From Neopestalotiopsis rosae (Eukaryota; Ascomycota; Sordariomycetes; Amphisphaeriales; Sporocadaceae), in assembly GCA_023078685.1 (NCBI GenBank), contig JALGAS010000005.1, positions 2,790,001 to 2,854,000 on the forward strand: a stretch of DNA of 64,000 bases, read 5' to 3'. Under the pieces are notes generated by a model. The model was not told the origin of the DNA and made no database searches. It saw only the letters and a program-made list of their open reading frames with translations. Below, in pieces: positions 23,742 through 34,529 of this stretch. Both the position numbers and the translations under genes were made by a program. Within the stretch, counting starts at the first letter, position 1; every line of letters starts with the position of its first letter.

Positions 23742-25436
23742 GTCAAATGTGGCATTACGGAATATTATGATTAACACCTGGTTAGGAAACACCTTGAGGG
23801 TAGTGTTGGTATCCTTTTATCAAGCATGGGTTGATGAACACGGCGCCTACACTTTATGGACTTGACTTTTTTCTTCACAAAAGAGAGTCCTGTTTACGGA
23901 CGGATTGGGGACTTCGATTTCTGTTGGTTTAAGAATGGCGTTATGGTATTACCCTCGTTCCATGGTACAAGACAGATACTCTCATGCGACTTGCAAATTA
24001 TTGGTTTGTTTTTCATCTATTCACCTTCCCTCCCGAGCCTAATGATGCGCTGAGCTTTTCACGATTCCCACGAGCGCTCTGTCCTCGACCTAATCCAGCA
24101 TCGTGAAGGCTGGAGGTGACTTAGTCACAATCAGCGTGACAGATTCACACAAGAGTGGAGCAGGCTCAACCCACCTATGCCATCATCAGCAAGGGACCTT
24201 GTATGAACTTGATCGTTCTTCACTTCATGTATATAATGCACCAAAAGATATGTTTATAATCAAAATAGACCTAATACAGTGGCGGTCACTTTCAAACCTT
24301 CAACAATGAGCCTTCAGACACCGAGGAAAGCGGAAAACGGCCATCTCATCAAATCGTCAGATTGTTCTTTTTATCTCCTGTTGTCTAACCCGATAGGGAA
24401 TGTCGCAGATGCTGCCAGTGTGCTTCCAAGACGGCTTTTTCACCAAACCGCTTTATGAATTGAACAAGATACATATTTATTTCCCAAATCTATCACAATT
24501 TTACTTTATTTTAGAGCGGGAATTGAGACATTCGGAATGGTGTCAAAATTAACTCTATCTATTGCGACTATACGATGCTATCATATACCGTGTATTCCAA
24601 AAGAATTCAGTTGGGAGTTACAACCTTTGCGACTACATGAGATATGTACTACACCATGGAATGAAATGTCGGAACTGGATAATTTTCATGCTTGAAAACG
24701 CCAGCCACTTTCTGACATTTCAATGGCAGTGTTGGCTACTGCTATACAGTCAATTAAATACGAATGAAGAAACACCCGTCCAGCAAGACACGGTTCACAA
24801 TTTTCCTCTTTGGCTTGCAAAAAACGTGTTTCTGTATAATCTGGATTGTGATGGGGTACAGCCACAAATACAGATATGTCCGTAGATGGTAAGGAGGTAG
24901 TTCCTTGGAGATAATGTTCTTTCTCGATCAAGAGAGGATTCAGAAGCATTTCCGAGGTGGGCGAGGTGACTTTGTATTCTATTATTGTTGGGCGTTCACC
25001 TGTTTGAGCCTCAATTCATGCCTAACAAAAAAGAGACGCTCGTCAACAAATTGTATGGCAAGGGCCGACAGACATTATCCTGATCAGTCTCCTGACCCGC
25101 GACATATGCTAGTCTTCCTTGCCCAAGCTATAACCAAGCATGAGTTGCACTGAAGTGCTGTCCATCGCGTCTCTTTGTAGCATTTTAAGCCCGTATCCTC
25201 AGTGATAGTCTGATCGCCGCCAATGTAGATACTTGGCCTGTATATCAGGCATCGTTCAAAGCTTTCAACCAAGACTAGAGCTGTATTCCCCCAAGGCGGC
25301 AACTGGTAGCCGCCGTCCAGTTTCGGTTGATCAATCGTCGTGATTAGCCGGATTGATATCGCCTTGATCGAGGATGCCCATGCTCGAAAGCTGAATTGTA
25401 TGCTTATTTGTACTGCGCCGCTTTCGACTCCCGTGT
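23742..25436. other. Convergent intergenic region, no supported gene
   Basis: These 1.7 kb lie between the 3' ends of the PKA regulatory subunit (+) and SPF27 (-) genes. The sequence is relatively AT-rich. No protein or RNA gene was recognised. Confidence 0.45.
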
Positions 25437-26141
25437 TCACTCTGCCGCAACACCTGCCCTCCTCCGCTCGAGGACTTGTTGCCTCAGCGTCTCGACAGCA
25501 ATCTCGGTCTCCAGCACGCGGCCAACGCCCGTCTTCCAGTTGTCTTCGAGACCTTTGAGCTCGCCCGCAATGTCCTGCTGGGCCCGCCGCCGCGCATTGT
25601 TGACGAGCTCAATGTCGCGCTTGGCGTCGGCGAGCTCGCGCTCCAGGGCCGCGAGCTCGGCCTCGGTCTGCCAGTTGCCGACCAGCCAGGCGTTCTTGCC
25701 AAAGCTGTCGAGCAGGGAGAGGTGCGTGTGCCGCGAGGTCAGGTACGTGTTGGCCGTGTACGCCTGCGCCAGGGCCGCCTGCCGCTCGTCGGCCGACGCC
25801 GCCGCCGACGGCTCCTCCTGCTCCTCGTACCGCTTCAGGTCGACGGCCTCGAGGGGCCTCTTGGCCGCCACGCGCTCCAGCTCTTGCGCTATGAAGGGCG
25901 AGAAGTTGGGCTCCCGCAGCGGCGGCAGGGAAGAGGCGGACGATGTGTTGGGTTCGGAGTTTTGGAGCTCGGCGGCAATCAGTGCTTCAGCGGCTGCGCG
26001 CTGATCTGGGGTTGGCTCTGTATCTATGTCTTTACTTGCATGTTAGCTATTGCTTGGACGCAGGGTGTACATGACAACAGCGTTGCCGACTCTGGGAGGC
26101 TTACACGGGAGGGACTCGTGTACTGCTGATCTGGTCGACAT
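25437..26141 (-). CDS. Pre-mRNA-splicing factor SPF27 (BCAS2/Cwf7 family)
   Basis: Two exons on the minus strand (26141-26105, 26029-25437) give 209 residues, the usual length for the family. The N-terminus reads MSTRSAVHESLPYID across the splice, and this HESLPYID box is the reason for choosing the acceptor at 26029/26030. Next come PTPDQRAAAEALI and FSPFIAQELERVA, then a long Ala/Glu/Arg-rich C-terminal coiled coil. SPF27 is a core subunit of the Prp19/NTC complex that joins the spliceosome at activation. The gene is head to head with the ceramidase gene, with an 811-bp shared upstream region. Confidence 0.9.
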
Positions 26142-26952
26142 CTTGTCTTGTCTGGTATAGGTTTCGAGCAGAGCTCAATTGGCTTCGTTAGAAGTCTCGT
26201 ATATGTTCTTTGTTGTTCGATATTGGGAGTTCCGAGCTCCTGTGTGCGTGAAATGGATACAAAAGCACAGAAAGTAGATTGTCGCAAAGGCTATGCTCGT
26301 GGGTATGGTGTTGCATGCAACTCGGCAGCAATGGCTCTGTAGGCGCGACGAATTTCCAGGCTTATCAGTTATCAAACAGCAGCTCAGCTGGCGCGCAGTT
26401 GCCGCCTGACACAGCTAGAGCACAGACGCTCACAACCACTAATGGCGGATCACTGCAAGGGTGTTTATGGCCTATGACGAAACGCTGGAGGCGCTGAATC
26501 CTCCCGGCTGCATGTGCGTCAAGGCTGCAGGCTGACAACCACCGACCACCACCACAACATTGCACACTGGGGTGGTTGCCACTGCCCGAGCTTTTGATAG
26601 CTCTTATCCTAGATAGTTCATTCAATACAAACAAACAAACAAACACTACTTTTCTTCTCTTCTGGTGTGAGAGTGAAGGAGCAAACTTCCTCTTCTTCTT
26701 GCATATACTTTTTGTATCAAACTCTCGGCTTATACTACCCGGCGCTCATTGAGTTGGGTCTCGGTATACTCATAGACATTTGTCAGACTATTGTTCGGAC
26801 TCGCCTAAACCTCCGCGCCGGGGCCGCATCGTCTTGCATGAACAACTAGATACCCAAGCTGATTATCACAGCTTTCCACTTGTACCTTTTTCTGTAATTT
26901 CTTTTCTTTTATTTCACATCTCCTTGTTACTTTTACGAATCCATGTGCCGCA
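26142..26952. promoter_or_regulatory. Divergent promoter region of SPF27 and ceramidase genes
   Basis: This 811-bp gap serves two divergent genes. It includes an (ACAA)n-type run near 26628-26645 and a pyrimidine-rich stretch (26880-26930) just before the ceramidase ATG. No gene was seen. Confidence 0.4.
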
Positions 26953-29411
26953 ATGCGTCAGACTATGCGCTTTGAGAAGGCTGGCCCCTCTCACAAAGTC
27001 AAGGACTATGCCCGCGGTGTTTGGTACCAGCAGCAATGGCGTCCGGAAGAACCGGTACGTGAGCCAACGAGGAGGGTGTTGGTTTGGGTGGTCATGATCA
27101 TTCTCATACCACTTTTAACACTGGCTGCTCTGCTCCCGACTGGGTTGGGCCACAGTTTCAAGGTATGGAATGGAATATTCAGCCAAACCTCCACTGTCGA
27201 TGCTGGAGCTTCGCAGCACCCATTCTGGGGGCATCCGGATGAGGCGGGTCGATATCTCCTGGGTGTAGGCAAGGCAGATATCACTGGGCCATGTGTAGAG
27301 ATCAACATGATGGGATATGCGGACCCGAATCAACTGGGCACCGGTCTTCGACAGCGCCTTTACTCTCGAGCTTTCATAGTTGGCGACCCGGAACGGCCGG
27401 CTGATCGCTTCATCTACCTTGTCCTGGATACGCAATCTGGTGATACAGCTGTCCGTTACGGTATCTTGTCGGGACTACAGGAGCTCGGAAGCGACTATGC
27501 CGACTATGGTCATCACAACTTGGCTGTGACTGGAACACATTCCCACTCTGGGCCGGGTGCGTGGCTCAACTATCTCCTTCCTCAGATCACGAGCAAAGGA
27601 TTTGACAAGCAGAGCTATCGTGCGATTGTTGATGGTGCTCTTTTGTCGATCCGCCGAGCTCATGAGAGCCTCGATCGAGGCCATTTGAGTGTGGGCACTA
27701 CCAAGGTCTTTGGTGCCAACATCAATCGCAGCTTGTTTGCATATCTCAACAACCCAGCAGAGGAACGGCAACGCTACAATATCAGCAGTGAAGACGATGG
27801 ATCCGTGGAGAAGGACTTGACTCTCCTCAAGTTTACCCGCGCATCCGACGGAAAAGATATCGGTGTGCTCACGTGGTTTCCCACCCATGGCACCTCCATG
27901 CTTGGGAATAACACATTGATTACTGGAGACAACAAGGGCGTGGCTGCATCCCTCTTCGAACAGAGCGTGAAAGGAACTCGCAATGCTGCCGAGAACTTTG
28001 TGGCTGGGTTTTCACAGGCCAATGTGGGCGACACTAGTCCGAATGTCCTGGGCGCGTGGTGCGAGGACGGGACTGGCCAAATGTGCAGCTTTGAGAACAG
28101 CACTTGCAGCGACGGAAGGACGCAGAAGTGCCATGCTCGAGGACCCTTCTTTCGTGAAAATGACGAAGGAACCTCCTCTTGTTATGAGATTGGCAAACGT
28201 CAATTCGAGTCAGCACGAAAGCTGTACGATGAATCGGCGAAGTTGTCACCCATTCACGGATCGTGGGTAAAGACATTTCACCGATTTCACAATATGTCTA
28301 ATTTCCATTTTCGACTGCCAAATGGTACTGAAGTTGAGACATGCCCGGCAGCGTTGGGCTATTCTTTCGCTGCTGGAACGTCAGACGGACCTGGAGCATT
28401 TGACTTTACGCAACATGACGGAGGTCCAAACACTACCTCACCTGTCTGGAAGGTTGTATCTGGTATGCTCAAAACGCCGACGGAGGAGCAAAAGATTTGC
28501 CACGGATCCAAGCCAATTCTGCTCGACGTTGGCGAGATGACTTCACCTTACTTATGGACCCCGAATGTCGTCGATGTTCAAGTCTTTCGTGTTGGACAGC
28601 TATTTATTGTCGTCAGTCCTGGTGAGGCAACAACCATGGCGGGTCGACGTTGGAAAGAAGCAGTGGGTTCCAAGGCTGCAGCCATGTCTGGCTCGACCAC
28701 ACCACCGGTGGTTGTTCTTGGGGGACCTGCCAACAGCTACACTCACTATATTGCGACAGAGGAAGAATACGAGTGGGTACCCAAATTCATGACCACACTT
28801 GTTCAGTGGCTAACGTAGATCAATCTAGGATCCAGCGATATGAAGGTGCCAGCACGTTGTATGGGCCGCATACACTGGCAGCATACATCAACGTGACTCT
28901 GTCTCTTGTTCCATACCTCAGCGCGTCCTCCAATAGGATGCCACCCCCTGGGCCTAGTCCTCCCGATAACAGTAATCGAAGTCTCAACTTCATCCCTGGC
29001 GTGGTGTACGACAGGCCGGGATTGTTCAAAAAGTTTGGAGACGTGATCACTGATGTGGAAGATACTATTGTTCACCGGGGATCTTCTGTGTCAGCTGTTT
29101 TCGTTGGCGCCAATCCGCGCAATAATCTCAGGCTGGAGAAGACCTACGCAGCTGTTGAGAAACTCGTCGAGACAGAGGGACTGACGAAGCAACAGTGGGA
29201 GCCTGTTCGCGACGATAGTGATTGGCATCTCGTATTTCGATGGCATCGGACCAGCGAGTTGCTTGCAACGAGTGAGGTAACGGTCACTTGGGAGACGGAG
29301 GAGTGGGCAGAACCTGGTACATACAGACTTCGATATTTTGGTGATGCCAAGAGTCTGTCAGGTTCCCTTGCTGAATTTGAAGGCGTCAGTGCGGAATTCC
29401 AGCTGTCATGA
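26953..29411 (+). CDS. Neutral/alkaline ceramidase, membrane-anchored
   Basis: Two exons (26953-28772, 28829-29411) with a 56-nt GTGGGT..TAG intron give 800 residues. The enzyme hydrolyses the amide bond of ceramide to sphingoid base and fatty acid. Family signatures: GVGKADITGP near the start of the catalytic domain, TGTHSHSGPG with His196/His198 (zinc site), WFPTHGTSM, and NVGDTSPNVLG with the presumed catalytic Ser362. Later come SPGEATTMAGRRW and the junction EEEYE/IQRYEGASTLYGPHT, restored exactly by the splice. The C-terminal Ig-like domain reads TVTWET and YRLRYFGD. Instead of a cleavable signal peptide there is a 40-residue basic N-terminus and one hydrophobic helix (about 43-62), suggesting a type II membrane protein facing the lumen or outside. 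Confidence 0.94.
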
Positions 29412-29830
29412 TTTAAAAGGTCAAATTGTATCAGACGATTGCGAAAGGCAAGAAAGCCATGATAAATATAGGCCACTACGGATGGAAGCAGGTGTATTGA
29501 TCTTCCTCTTCATCGCCATAAATACCAGACATAATAAACTACGCTCAGTAATCTCAAGTATAATTCCGGACACAAATTTTACGAGAGGCAAATGGGTCAG
29601 CCAACACAGAGGCAGGCACGAAAGACAAAAGTCGCGGATGTACCCTACTTTGTCACAACCAATATACCTCGAGACTGCCTGATTTGATGCATTCGGGTCT
29701 ACCCAAAACAGTTGATTCTCTAATGCAACTTCGTTGAGCCAAGTAAGGTACCCAACGGAGTCACATAGCGTTCGCTCAGTTGGGTTGCCAAAAATATCGT
29801 GTGCTGCATGCGTAATAGCAAAAGATTACG
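29412..29830. other. Intergenic region
   Basis: These 419 bp separate the ceramidase 3' end from the tRNA gene. No gene was seen. Confidence 0.4.
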
Positions 29831-29933
29831 CGACCGAAATGGGATTCGAACCCACAATCTTCAGAGATATGATGACGGTTTTTTGAGCACAAGCTCGCCG
29901 AAATCTGACGCGATACCATTTCGCCATCCGGCC
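29831..29933 (-). tRNA. tRNA-Arg, anticodon TCG, with intron
   Basis: Read on the minus strand, the 5' acceptor strand GGCCGGA pairs with TTCGGTC near the 3' end (with two G-U pairs), followed by discriminator G. The D arm is GCG/CGC with A-box TGGCGAAATGG. The anticodon stem TCAGA/TCTGA closes a loop TTTCGG.. that places TCG at positions 34-36. About 30 nt of extra sequence after position 37 is the usual place of a nuclear tRNA intron. The T arm GTGGG/CCCAT encloses TTCGAAT, giving a perfect B box (GGTTCGAATCC). Total length is 103 nt. It should read CGA codons. The anticodon depends on where the loop is set, so identity is a little less sure than the tRNA call. Confidence 0.85.
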
Positions 29934-30458
29934 GGATTGGGAAAATTTCAACTTTTCTCAATATTAGTAGTGTGACTTGATCAAGCAGCTCTATAGTTGG
30001 GTTGGTACGAAATACTGGGTGGATCAAAGATGCCCTCAAGTCCGGATGACTACTGATCGGCATATCATAATGCGTGAGATGGATATAGTCCACTTGCAAG
30101 AATATTTGTGATTGTTTCTTTCGACATGGAAGACGTATAGCCATGATATATATCGTCTTTGAAAACACGGCCTGTATGACCCGAATCATTGATGCAGCTC
30201 GCGCTTTCGGCGCTGGCCCGGTTTTGCGGGGGTGACGGGTTCCTTATCAAAGGCGTTCGCCGGGCTCCTAGACCGGCGGAGTAGCCACCCGATAGGCCAA
30301 GCCAAGACAAAGTATATGAAGGGACGACACCATCTGTTGGTAGCATTTGACTGACACTCTCCAAATAAAGTACGAAATTGATCCTCACGTTTTTGAGCCC
30401 GGTATAACAACAAAAATCAGACGATCTCATCCAAGACATTTATCGTCTTACTTTAGAG
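29934..30458. other. Intergenic region
   Basis: These 525 bp lie between the 5' end of the tRNA gene (-) and the deaminase gene (+). They hold the deaminase promoter; no gene was seen. Confidence 0.4.
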
Positions 30459-31161
30459 ATGGCAGCATCATCATCAACAACGCCCGGCAGCGCGGCAGCC
30501 CTCCTGCCGCACCTCTTCCCGGAGCGCAAGCCCATCACCCCGGCGCAGATCGCGGCGGGCGTGGAGGCGGCGCTGGTGGTGCAGAGGCGGGCCGTGACGT
30601 TTGGCAAGCGGCCCTTTGCCGCCGTCCTGCTGGGCCCCGACAACGAGACGGTCCTCCTGACGCACCAGAGCCTCGACCAGGTCAACCACGCCGAGAGCTC
30701 CCTCGCCCGCCTCGCCTACACCCACTACACCAAGGAGTTCCTCTGGCGGTGCACCCTGGTCAGCACCTGGGAGCCTTGCGGCATGTGTACGGCTACCATT
30801 TACGTATGTTTTCATTCTTATTGTTCCGAGGAAAGGAGGGACATGATCAACTAATGCTTGTCATTGCAGTGGGCTCACATTGGCCGCATCATCTTTGCCG
30901 GTACTAATGATCAGCTATATGAGCTGACTGGCCCAGGTAACAAGGAGAATTTCACAAGTAGGCCAACAATCCTCCCTTACCGGTGTTGAATATTTCTGAT
31001 TGCTCACCCTCATTATCCTAGTGGACTGGCACACCAAGGATTTCCTCAAGGGTTGCCCACAGAAGGATGTAGAGGTGATTGGACCCTTGGAAGCAGAGGG
31101 CAAAATAGTCATGGAGGAGAGCGACAAGTACTGGAGTACGACGAGGATTGCTACGCTATGA
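30459..31161 (+). CDS. CMP/dCMP-type (nucleoside/guanine) deaminase
   Basis: Three exons (30459-30803, 30870-30957, 31022-31161) give 190 residues. The cytidine-deaminase fold is shown by its zinc motifs: His77-Ala-Glu79 in NHAESSLARLA and Pro106-Cys107-Gly-Met-Cys110 in EPCGMC. FGKRPFAAVLLGPD precedes them, and IGRIIFAGTNDQL follows. Overall order resembles small nucleoside deaminases of the guanine/cytosine or plasmid-borne type rather than tRNA-editing Tad2/Tad3. The C-terminal part (DWHTKDFLKGC) is typical of a fungal subgroup of this family. The substrate cannot be set from sequence. The first exon is much more GC-rich than the last two, an uneven composition within one gene. Confidence 0.88.
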
Positions 31162-34100
31162 AGAAATCTCCTTGGACAAAACAAATAAAGGGGGAAAAAT
31201 GAATTAAAAAAAAAACGAGTTCGTCGTGGCGAGAAGGAAGCGAATTTGATTTCCCAAATGGCAAAAGATGTGCGGTTGCATGCTGAATCCCAAAAAGAGT
31301 GGATGCATTTTAAGAATTTCTTTAGAGTCGCATCGCATAACACCTATGCACCGCCGAGCAGAGCATAACCACGCCCGTCAAGCGGAAGCGTGGGTTATGC
31401 GAAAAAGCTGCACGCGCACACATATATGTCGAATTCGGGCATTGGAACCTGCGTCTACGAGGCTGTAGCCAGGTAACGACTCGCTTCAGCCGCTGGAGCC
31501 TCAGCGGCCTGCGCTTGGTCGCCTGCTTGCAGAAGACTGTTTTGATGCTCACACGATCAAAATATCAATGCGCTCCATAATCTGAAGTAAGAGAATAACG
31601 ATTTGTGTATGGACCGGACTCTACATGCTGGGAGGACCCGAATTGTGCAATATGTACATGATGGATAGTCTTACATACCTTCGGCATATGTCCAAGTAAA
31701 GAAAAGCGCTGGTACGAATAGTACTATTCGATTAGACGAAGATTCAAGAGGTCGGCGGGATGTCCAAGCAAAATCGGTCATTCTAGCTGAATATGCAAAA
31801 CACCCCGAATTCGACCCGTATTCAGCTGCTGCAAGATAAGAGAGGGGAACAACAAAAGGGTTGGTTCTAATGAATCACATAGTGCATTGGTCGGCGAGCT
31901 GATGAACAACAATGCGCATGCTGCGACGCAAGGCAAGGCGAGGCTGGTGCTTTGGCGAGTTCGCAGCCAAGTGCAAGTATAGGCAGGTATATGCAATGCA
32001 TACAAAACATGCCTAGGGTAACAAGGAGAAGTGATATCTAATCCTCAAGGCTGGCCATTTGCTGTTCTCGGCACCTCCGCCAAGTATGTTTGTCTTTCAC
32101 CGGCAAGTTCTGGCCATTTTTGTTCAAAAGCTTTAACGGGATGCGCGGAAGTGAGAAAGAAAAACTTCAAGGTCATCCGAAAAGGACTTCTAGACTTGGC
32201 ATATATAAAAATATGATTCAATCGCGTTTGTGGCATTGTTGGCGCGTCATGAAGGAAACTGACGAGCCAAGTTGAGTCCGGATCATAGATCTTCAATTTC
32301 CCCTGACTCGTCGACCCCCAATCATGCCACGACCACAGGGCTCGAAAGGTGGGCAAGATGGGCAGATGGATGCATACTCAGTATGTGGATCTAAAATAAA
32401 GAGAGTTCCGGGAAGCTCAGAAAACTGGGGCTTGAGGAAAGGTGCTTTGGGTGGCTGAAATAAGTGTAAATGTACTTTGTCGATATGGCGGCACAGTATG
32501 GGCCCAGGTAGGGCTGGAAAAGGCAGTTAGTGGAAGACAATGGAGGAGAGAGAGAGAACTGAGAGAGAACAGTGAAACTGGTCCAGGTTCGTGTTCCACC
32601 TCCAGCCCTGAATTATTCTTGGAATGTTCTGAACCATCAACAGATGCAAGGACAAAGCCAAATGAGCCAGAAGCTGCAAGACGAAACTGGCCAAAGCGCT
32701 CTTCTTATATTCCGTGTGTCTCCCTACAGGTACGAGTGTAGAGTGTGCCGCCAAGCTGCCAAGGGGGCCAAGGGGCCAATACCAAAAAGTTACCTTGCGC
32801 ATCCACAACTCCTGCAGCCAAATTATTATTATCTGCTACTCTGAGCTTCGGAGTGAATGTTGAATCCACACTGAGTGTACAGCGAAGTTTCACAAGAGGA
32901 CAAGACTATTAAGCGAAAATATGAAGCATTCAAGGAATTTTCGAGAAAAATAAGGAAAAACTACAAGCTTGACAAAATGCGGAGAAATTGCGAGAAGAAA
33001 GCAAAAACGAACAGACGACAGTTTTTTCCATTTAGATGTCGTCGGTCTGCGAGTACTTACTTGGTGACGGCAGGGACATTCGGGAAATCGGCCCTCGTAC
33101 TGCTAGTAGTGGTCGACCCCCCATACTCGAAGCAGAGGGAAAAAAGTCAATTAGACTTTCGGACGCGGGTCGTTACCAGAGAACCGCAACCTTGCTCAAC
33201 ACATTGCACCCACTGCTGTCGCTCTAACGGCCGTGTCGTGCTCTGTTGCCATTCTTGCCGATCTGCGCTGCGTACAGCGCCGGCGTTTTGGTGCTTCCAG
33301 ACTGATCTGGTCGACGCCTTGAGTGCCGTACTAAGGAGATCTGTCCTGCAATAAATCAACCTGGAAGGGGCAGGCAACGCCGGATGCTCAACTTTCCGGT
33401 ACACCCGTCAACACGCCCGCCACAGAGCCATCACAGAAAATCCTGAAGCCGGCATCTGATGCAAATGTCATGCTCTTTGACGGCGTAGCTTGTCACCTAC
33501 TTGTCCGGAATGAATCCGGCATTGGGGCCCGCCGCAGAGGCTTGCTTCCCTCAGGGGCGACTTCTATGTGACAGCAAACCACGGATGGCTGTACCCGCCC
33601 CGGATTGCTAACATGTCTAGATAATGCTGAGCAATACATGGTTTGTCAAGATTAACGGGCAGAGGAGGACCCTGTCACGTAATCGGAAAACCGAAGCCAC
33701 TACATAACAGCTGGTGCCTATCGCGGCGATCTCGCATCCCTTGGGAGGCTCAGCTGAGACACTTTTTGATAAGGCAAACATGGTCATGGCTGGTAAACGA
33801 GTGACAGGGCAATACACAAATACTGCACATTGGTCTCTCATGATTCCCTGACAGCGTTGACCGAGCCACACCGCATCAACGCATGTGTTCATGTTCGCTG
33901 TTGGAACTCGATCAGGAATCAAATGCATGGCTGGATACGGATTGCAGTTGAGAACGTTGCCCCAGAGCCTCATGGATGATCAAAACAACAACAACATTGG
34001 CAGCAGCAGCAGCAGCAGTACCAGCAGCAGTATCAGCAGCAGTATCAGCAGCAGTATCAGCAGCAGTATCAGCAGCAGTAGAAGTAGAAGCAGAAGCAGA

Positions 34101-34529
34101 AGCAGAAGCAGCACCTGCTTGAGGAAAGAAGAAGAATATTGGAGGCGACAACGCCACGGCTTCCGACCTCCCGACCAGAACTGCTGTTTGAGTGGTACCA
34201 CACGTGGCTAATATGTCGAACCATGTCGCCTTTCCTTGCCCCTTTGCTCTACTCAGGTTCAGTGCATATGTCACCAAACAATTCTAATCAGTCTTGATTT
34301 GCTGCTGCATCTTCTCGCGGCTCCCGACCAATCTTTTTCGGCAGGTGAGTTTGGTCCGTGCAGCCCCTACGGATAAGGTGTGATCATACATGACAAAGTT
34401 CTCTAGGTATGTATATAACTCATGATACTGTCGATATGTTTTCTCGATGCTCCCGATGAAGCGATTCCATATCCTATCATTCGTTTATTCATTGTATTAA
34501 TCAATCACTAGACGGGGGAAGAGGGCAAG
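31162..34529. other. 3.4-kb intergenic region upstream of laccase
   Basis: No gene is supported here. The region contains the CAG/TAT minisatellite at 33998-34113, and a TATATAA at 34412-34418, about 110 bp before the laccase ATG, that is a plausible TATA box. Open frames on either strand give translations without domains or with simple repeats only. Confidence 0.45.
33998..34113. repeat. CAG-rich minisatellite (CAGCAGCAGTAT unit)
   Basis: A (CAG)n run leads into four to five direct copies of a 12-bp unit, CAGCAGCAGTAT, and then degenerates into AGAAGC-type repeats. It lies about 420 bp upstream of the laccase start. Open frames across it encode only Ala/Asp/Thr or Leu/Ile/Ser repeats, so it is probably not coding. 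Confidence 0.9.

Noticed and set aside
33912..34277. Open frames across the CAG repeat
   Set aside because: The frames exist only because the repeat lacks stops; products are simple Ala/Asp/Thr or Leu/Ile runs.
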